DNA from: Pseudomonas cremoris
GTDB lineage: Bacteria > Pseudomonadota > Gammaproteobacteria > Pseudomonadales > Pseudomonadaceae
Length of the DNA stretch: 64,000 bases
Direction of reading: 5' to 3'
Assembly: GCF_014230465.1 (NCBI RefSeq)
Contig: NZ_JAAXCY010000001.1
Location: 372,001 to 436,000, forward strand
Shown here: positions 61,235-64,000 of the stretch, in pieces
How positions within the stretch are numbered: position 1 is the first letter of the stretch
How the letters are laid out: every line of letters begins with the position of its first letter
The notes under the pieces: generated by a model
Databases searched by the model: none
Seen by the model: only the letters and a program-made list of their open reading frames with translations
Told to the model about the DNA's origin: nothing
Made by a program: the position numbers and the translations under genes

Positions 61235-62704
61235 TTACTGAAGCAGTTTCAGTACAGCGGATGGCAGCTGGTTAGCCTGCGACAGGATCGCAGTGGAAGC
61301 CGATTGCAGGGTTTGTTGCTTGGTCAGTTCGGCGGTTTCGGAAGCGAAGTCGACGTCCTGAACGGTGGAACGTGCAGCGGTGGAGTTCTTCTGAATGTTC
61401 TGCAGGTTGTCTGCAGTGGTAGTCAGACGGTTCTGGGTAGCACCCAGGCCCGAACGAACGCCGTCGATGGTGCCGATGGCCTTGTCCAGAATCGCGATAG
61501 CGTTCTGAGCGTTGTAGGCGTCGGTTACGTCGGTTTCAGCAACGCTAATCTTCGTGGAAGACACGTCAGCTTTACCGAACATAGGAACAGTGGCTGCGTC
61601 AGCGATGGAGTAGCCTTTGGACGAATCCAGCGAAACCTGACCAGTAGCTACGATGATGTCACCGTCAGCAGCACCCAGTTTAGTAGCGACACCGCCGGTA
61701 AGATCGGTAGCGTACTTGCCATTGCCGTCTTTAACGTCAACGGAGATCGCGTCAGCACCGGTACCAGTAGCCTTGAACGACAGGTTCTCACCGGTGTCGG
61801 ACTTGACTTCCAGAGTGCCCTTAGCTTCGTCGAAGTTAACGCTGATGCCCAGTTTAGCGGCGTTGGATTTCAGCTGGTCAGCCAGGCTTGCTGTGTCGGT
61901 TACACCAACGAATTTAACGGTGGATTTGCCCACGGTCAGCTCGAAGTTGGCTGGAACACCTGGAGTACCAGTTACGCCCTTGGTCTTTACTTCGTCTACG
62001 GAGAACTTGACTTGAGTGCTGGCAGTAGCGCTCAGGCCACCGATGGCACCGTTCAGGCCAGCAGCAACAGTCTTGGCCGAATCGCCAGCGGCCACGGTCA
62101 CTGCAGCGGTCTGGCCGTTACCAGTAACGTTCAGCGTGGTAGCAGCATTACCAGTAGCGTTAGGCGCCAGTGCAGCCGACTTGATCTGCTGCGAACCGAT
62201 GTTATCGGCAGCAACGTTTTCCAGGCTCAGGTTGATGGTTTCGTTAGCGTTGGCGCCAACCTGAATAGCCTTGGTACCGTACGAACCGTCCAGCAGCTTC
62301 TGGCCACCGAAAGTAGTGGTTTGCGAGATACGGGTCAGTTCCGAAGTCAGAGCCTGGTATTCGTCGTTGTTCGACTTACGGTCGTCAGCGCTCAGGGAAC
62401 CAGTAGCGGAAGACAGAGCCAGGGTACGCATTTTTTGCAGGATGTCGGTCGAAGCCTGCATCGCGCCTTCAGCGGTCTGAGCGATGGAGATACCGTCGTT
62501 CACGTTTTTTACTGCTTGGCCCAGGCCGTTGATTTGGCTGGTCAGGCGGTTAGCGATCTGCAGGCCGGCAGCGTCGTCTTTAGCGCTGTTGATACGCAGG
62601 CCGGAAGACAGGCGCTGCATGGAAGTGGCCAGGGCGCCGCCAGCTTTGTTCAGGTTGCCCTGAGTAGTGATCGAAGCAATGTTGGTGTTTACTGTTAAAG
62701 CCAT
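61235..62704 (-). CDS. fliC: Flagellin FliC
   Basis: 489 residues. Conserved D0/D1 ends: ALTVNTNIASITTQGNLNKA, SMQRLSSGLRINSAKDDAAG at the N-terminus and TAELTKQQTLQSASTAILSQ plus LPSAVLKLLQ at the C-terminus. The central part (about 180-390) is Ala/Thr/Val-rich and variable, probably surface-exposed and a glycosylation target. Codon use is more uniform than in its neighbours, as expected of a highly expressed gene. Driven by a sigma-28 promoter; SD GAGG before ATG 62704. Confidence 0.98.
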   Translation of the reverse strand: MALTVNTNIASITTQGNLNKAGGALATSMQRLSSGLRINSAKDDAAGLQIANRLTSQINGLGQAVKNVNDGISIAQTAEGAMQASTDILQKMRTLALSSATGSLSADDRKSNNDEYQALTSELTRISQTTTFGGQKLLDGSYGTKAIQVGANANETINLSLENVAADNIGSQQIKSAALAPNATGNAATTLNVTGNGQTAAVTVAAGDSAKTVAAGLNGAIGGLSATASTQVKFSVDEVKTKGVTGTPGVPANFELTVGKSTVKFVGVTDTASLADQLKSNAAKLGISVNFDEAKGTLEVKSDTGENLSFKATGTGADAISVDVKDGNGKYATDLTGGVATKLGAADGDIIVATGQVSLDSSKGYSIADAATVPMFGKADVSSTKISVAETDVTDAYNAQNAIAILDKAIGTIDGVRSGLGATQNRLTTTADNLQNIQKNSTAARSTVQDVDFASETAELTKQQTLQSASTAILSQANQLPSAVLKLLQ

Positions 62705-62783
62705 GACGAAATCCTCGTTGGATGGATACTGCGGCTTCCGGCCCTGGCAACCGCCGGGTGTGGCCTGAGAACCTACGTAATAG

Positions 62784-62810
62784 TTATCGTCGTGGTGGGC
62801 AGTTGCTTGA
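62784..62810 (-). promoter_or_regulatory. Sigma-28 (FliA) promoter of fliC
   Basis: Minus strand TCAAGCAA (-35), 11 bases, GACGATAA (-10), close to the FliA consensus TAAAGTTT-N11-GCCGATAA. Leader of about 70 bases before fliC. Confidence 0.8.
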
Positions 62811-62912
62811 GGATTTTTTTTGATTTTTTTACTGGCGCCGTGCCACCCCTTTTAATTCAAGGGTTTAGCAAGGGGCAAAACCCCGGTTTCATTGGCTTTT
62901 CTGGCGCCAAAT

Positions 62913-62948
62913 AAAAAACGCCGATGATCTCTCGATCATCGGCGTTTT
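62913..62948. terminator. Terminator after the KAS III-like gene
   Basis: Perfect 11-bp stem CGCCGATGATC/GATCATCGGCG with a 4-base loop, A6 on one side and T4 on the other; T6 on the minus strand ends the KAS III transcript before the fliC promoter. Confidence 0.9.
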
Positions 62949-62969
62949 GTTGTGCCGCCTATTAACGTG

Positions 62970-63899
62970 TCACGGACGATAGAGAATCGCCGAGCCCCAC
63001 GACAGGCCCACACCAAAACCACTGATGGCCATACGCTTCCAGGTGGCGTCCATCACGTGCTTTTCCAGCAGCAGCGGAATGCTCGACGACACGGTGTTGC
63101 CGGTCTCGACCATGTCCTTGATGAACTTGTCCACCGGCGCATCTTCAAAACGACGCGCCACGGCGTCGACGATGGCCGCACTGCCCTGGTGGATGCAGAA
63201 CGCATCAATCTCGTCAGCCTTGAGATCCGACTCATTGAGCAGCTCGTGCAAATGCGCCGGCACTTTAAGCAGTGCAAAGTTGAATACCTGGCGGCCATTC
63301 ATGAAGAACACGCCATCGCTGACCTTGAGGTGCGGCGCGCCGGAACCGTCGGTGCCGAACTTCGACTTGCCCAGCAACCAGGGAGCGTCTTCGCCCATCC
63401 AGGTCGCGGTGGCGGCATCACCGAACAGCATGGTGGTGTTGCGGTCTTCCGGGTCGACGATCTTCGAATACGGGTCGGCGGTGATCAGCAGGCCGTTTTT
63501 CAGGCCGGCGGCTTCCATGAAGCCCTTCATCGCGTAGATACCGTAGACGTAGCCGGAGCAGCCCAGGGAAATATCGAACGCAGCGACGTGGGTCGGCAGG
63601 CCCAGTTTGTCCTGGACGATGGCCGCGGTGTGGGGCAAACCCTCTTCATCACCGTTCTGGGTGACGACGATCAGCGCGTCAATGGACTCGCGCTTCAAAT
63701 CCGGGTTGTTGGCAAACAAAGCGTTGACCGCCTCGACACACAGATCGGAGGTTTCCTGCGCGGCTTCCTTGCGCGGCAGGAATGCCGACCCGATCTTGCC
63801 AATGATGAATTCTTCATCTTTGGCGAATTTGGCACCCTGGGCGTAGTTATCGATCCCGTCGGCCGGCACGTAACTGGCGATGCTTTTTATGCCAATCAT
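62970..63899 (-). CDS. 3-oxoacyl-ACP synthase III-like enzyme (flagellin-locus KAS III)
   Basis: 309 residues of the thiolase fold with a complete FabH-type triad: Cys114 (DISLGCSGYVYG), His237 (CIHQGSAA) and Asn268 (ETGNTVSSSIP). Such FabH-like enzymes condense an acyl-CoA with malonyl-ACP. Homologues sit in flagellin glycosylation islands beside fliC in P. syringae (orf3 next to fgt1 and fgt2), so it may make the acyl part of a modified flagellin sugar. It could also be a general FabH paralogue; the upstream genes that would decide are outside the window. GGGAAG precedes ATG 63899. The last 100 bases of the window hold no feature I can name. Confidence 0.85.
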   Translation of the reverse strand: MIGIKSIASYVPADGIDNYAQGAKFAKDEEFIIGKIGSAFLPRKEAAQETSDLCVEAVNALFANNPDLKRESIDALIVVTQNGDEEGLPHTAAIVQDKLGLPTHVAAFDISLGCSGYVYGIYAMKGFMEAAGLKNGLLITADPYSKIVDPEDRNTTMLFGDAATATWMGEDAPWLLGKSKFGTDGSGAPHLKVSDGVFFMNGRQVFNFALLKVPAHLHELLNESDLKADEIDAFCIHQGSAAIVDAVARRFEDAPVDKFIKDMVETGNTVSSSIPLLLEKHVMDATWKRMAISGFGVGLSWGSAILYRP

Positions 63900-64000
63900 T
63901 GTGGCTTCCCAATACTAAATAGCTGGAGATCACCCCGCGAGCTGCCCCGCCGAGTGCTGACAATAAAAGGGGATAACCCCGCAAAAAACTCGCTGAAAGC

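Noticed and set aside
61304..62698. 464-codon plus-strand frame opposite fliC
   Set aside because: Caused by the restricted codon use of flagellin; no start signal and no family match.
1..64000. CRISPR arrays, tRNA or rRNA genes, insertion sequences or prophage
   Set aside because: No regularly spaced repeats, no transposase or integrase frames and no RNA gene signature were seen; the only repeats are REP/REPINs and the inverted pair near 45.4 kb.

Overview
The window is chromosomal DNA of a fluorescent Pseudomonas, most likely of the P. fluorescens group. It is GC-rich and carries pyoverdine genes, a Pseudomonas-type atu cluster, the complete polar flagellar/chemotaxis super-cluster with FleQ/FleS/FleR/FleN, and scattered REP/REPIN palindromes built on TGTGGGAGCGGGCTTGC.

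Region 1 (1-6.9 kb) is the pyoverdine chromophore locus. pvdL (5' part only) and pvdG run leftwards, the iron-starvation sigma gene pvdS runs rightwards behind a promoter overlapped by a Fur box, and an IucB-like siderophore acetyltransferase follows behind a perfect PvdS promoter box. Region 2 (6.9-16.8 kb) holds a periplasmic solute-binding protein, then atuR divergent from atuABCDEF for acyclic terpene (citronellol/geraniol) and probably leucine-type catabolism; two mirror-image operators lie between atuR and atuA. Region 3 (16.8-24.5 kb) is mixed: an exonuclease, ppnP, a MOSC protein, cheV, a palindrome-rich non-coding stretch, a CheA-P1-like protein lacking the phospho-histidine, a sensor-less histidine kinase with a NarL-type regulator, and a YegS-like kinase.

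Region 4 (23.5-62.8 kb, all on the minus strand) is one flagellar block. Read in transcription order it is fliC-flaG-fliD-fliS-fliT-fleQ-fleS-fleR-fliE-F-G-H-I-J-hsbA-hsbR-hptB-fliK-fliL-M-N-O-P-Q-R-flhB-csp-flhA-flhF-fleN-fliA-cheY-Z-A-B-motC-motD-parC-parP-cheW-DUF2802. Good sigma-54 promoters (GG-N10-GC) precede fleS, fliE, fliK, fliL and probably flhA, and a sigma-28 promoter precedes fliC. This fits the FleQ -> RpoN -> FleSR -> FliA hierarchy. parC/parP/cheW place the chemosensory array at the flagellated pole, and hptB-hsbR-hsbA links flagella to the Gac/FlgM network. Region 5 (62.9-64 kb) is a KAS III-like gene next to flagellin, as found in flagellin glycosylation islands.

Most of the window is well-known biology. 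The least explained items are the degenerate P1-like protein with its shared 20-bp upstream element (19.6-22 kb), the four-fold EFE..LL..LHGKG repeat in CheA, an RBS-masking hairpin before hsbA, and a large inverted repeat with a REPIN core between hptB and fliK. Assignments rest on reading motifs and remembered family sequences; no database search was run.
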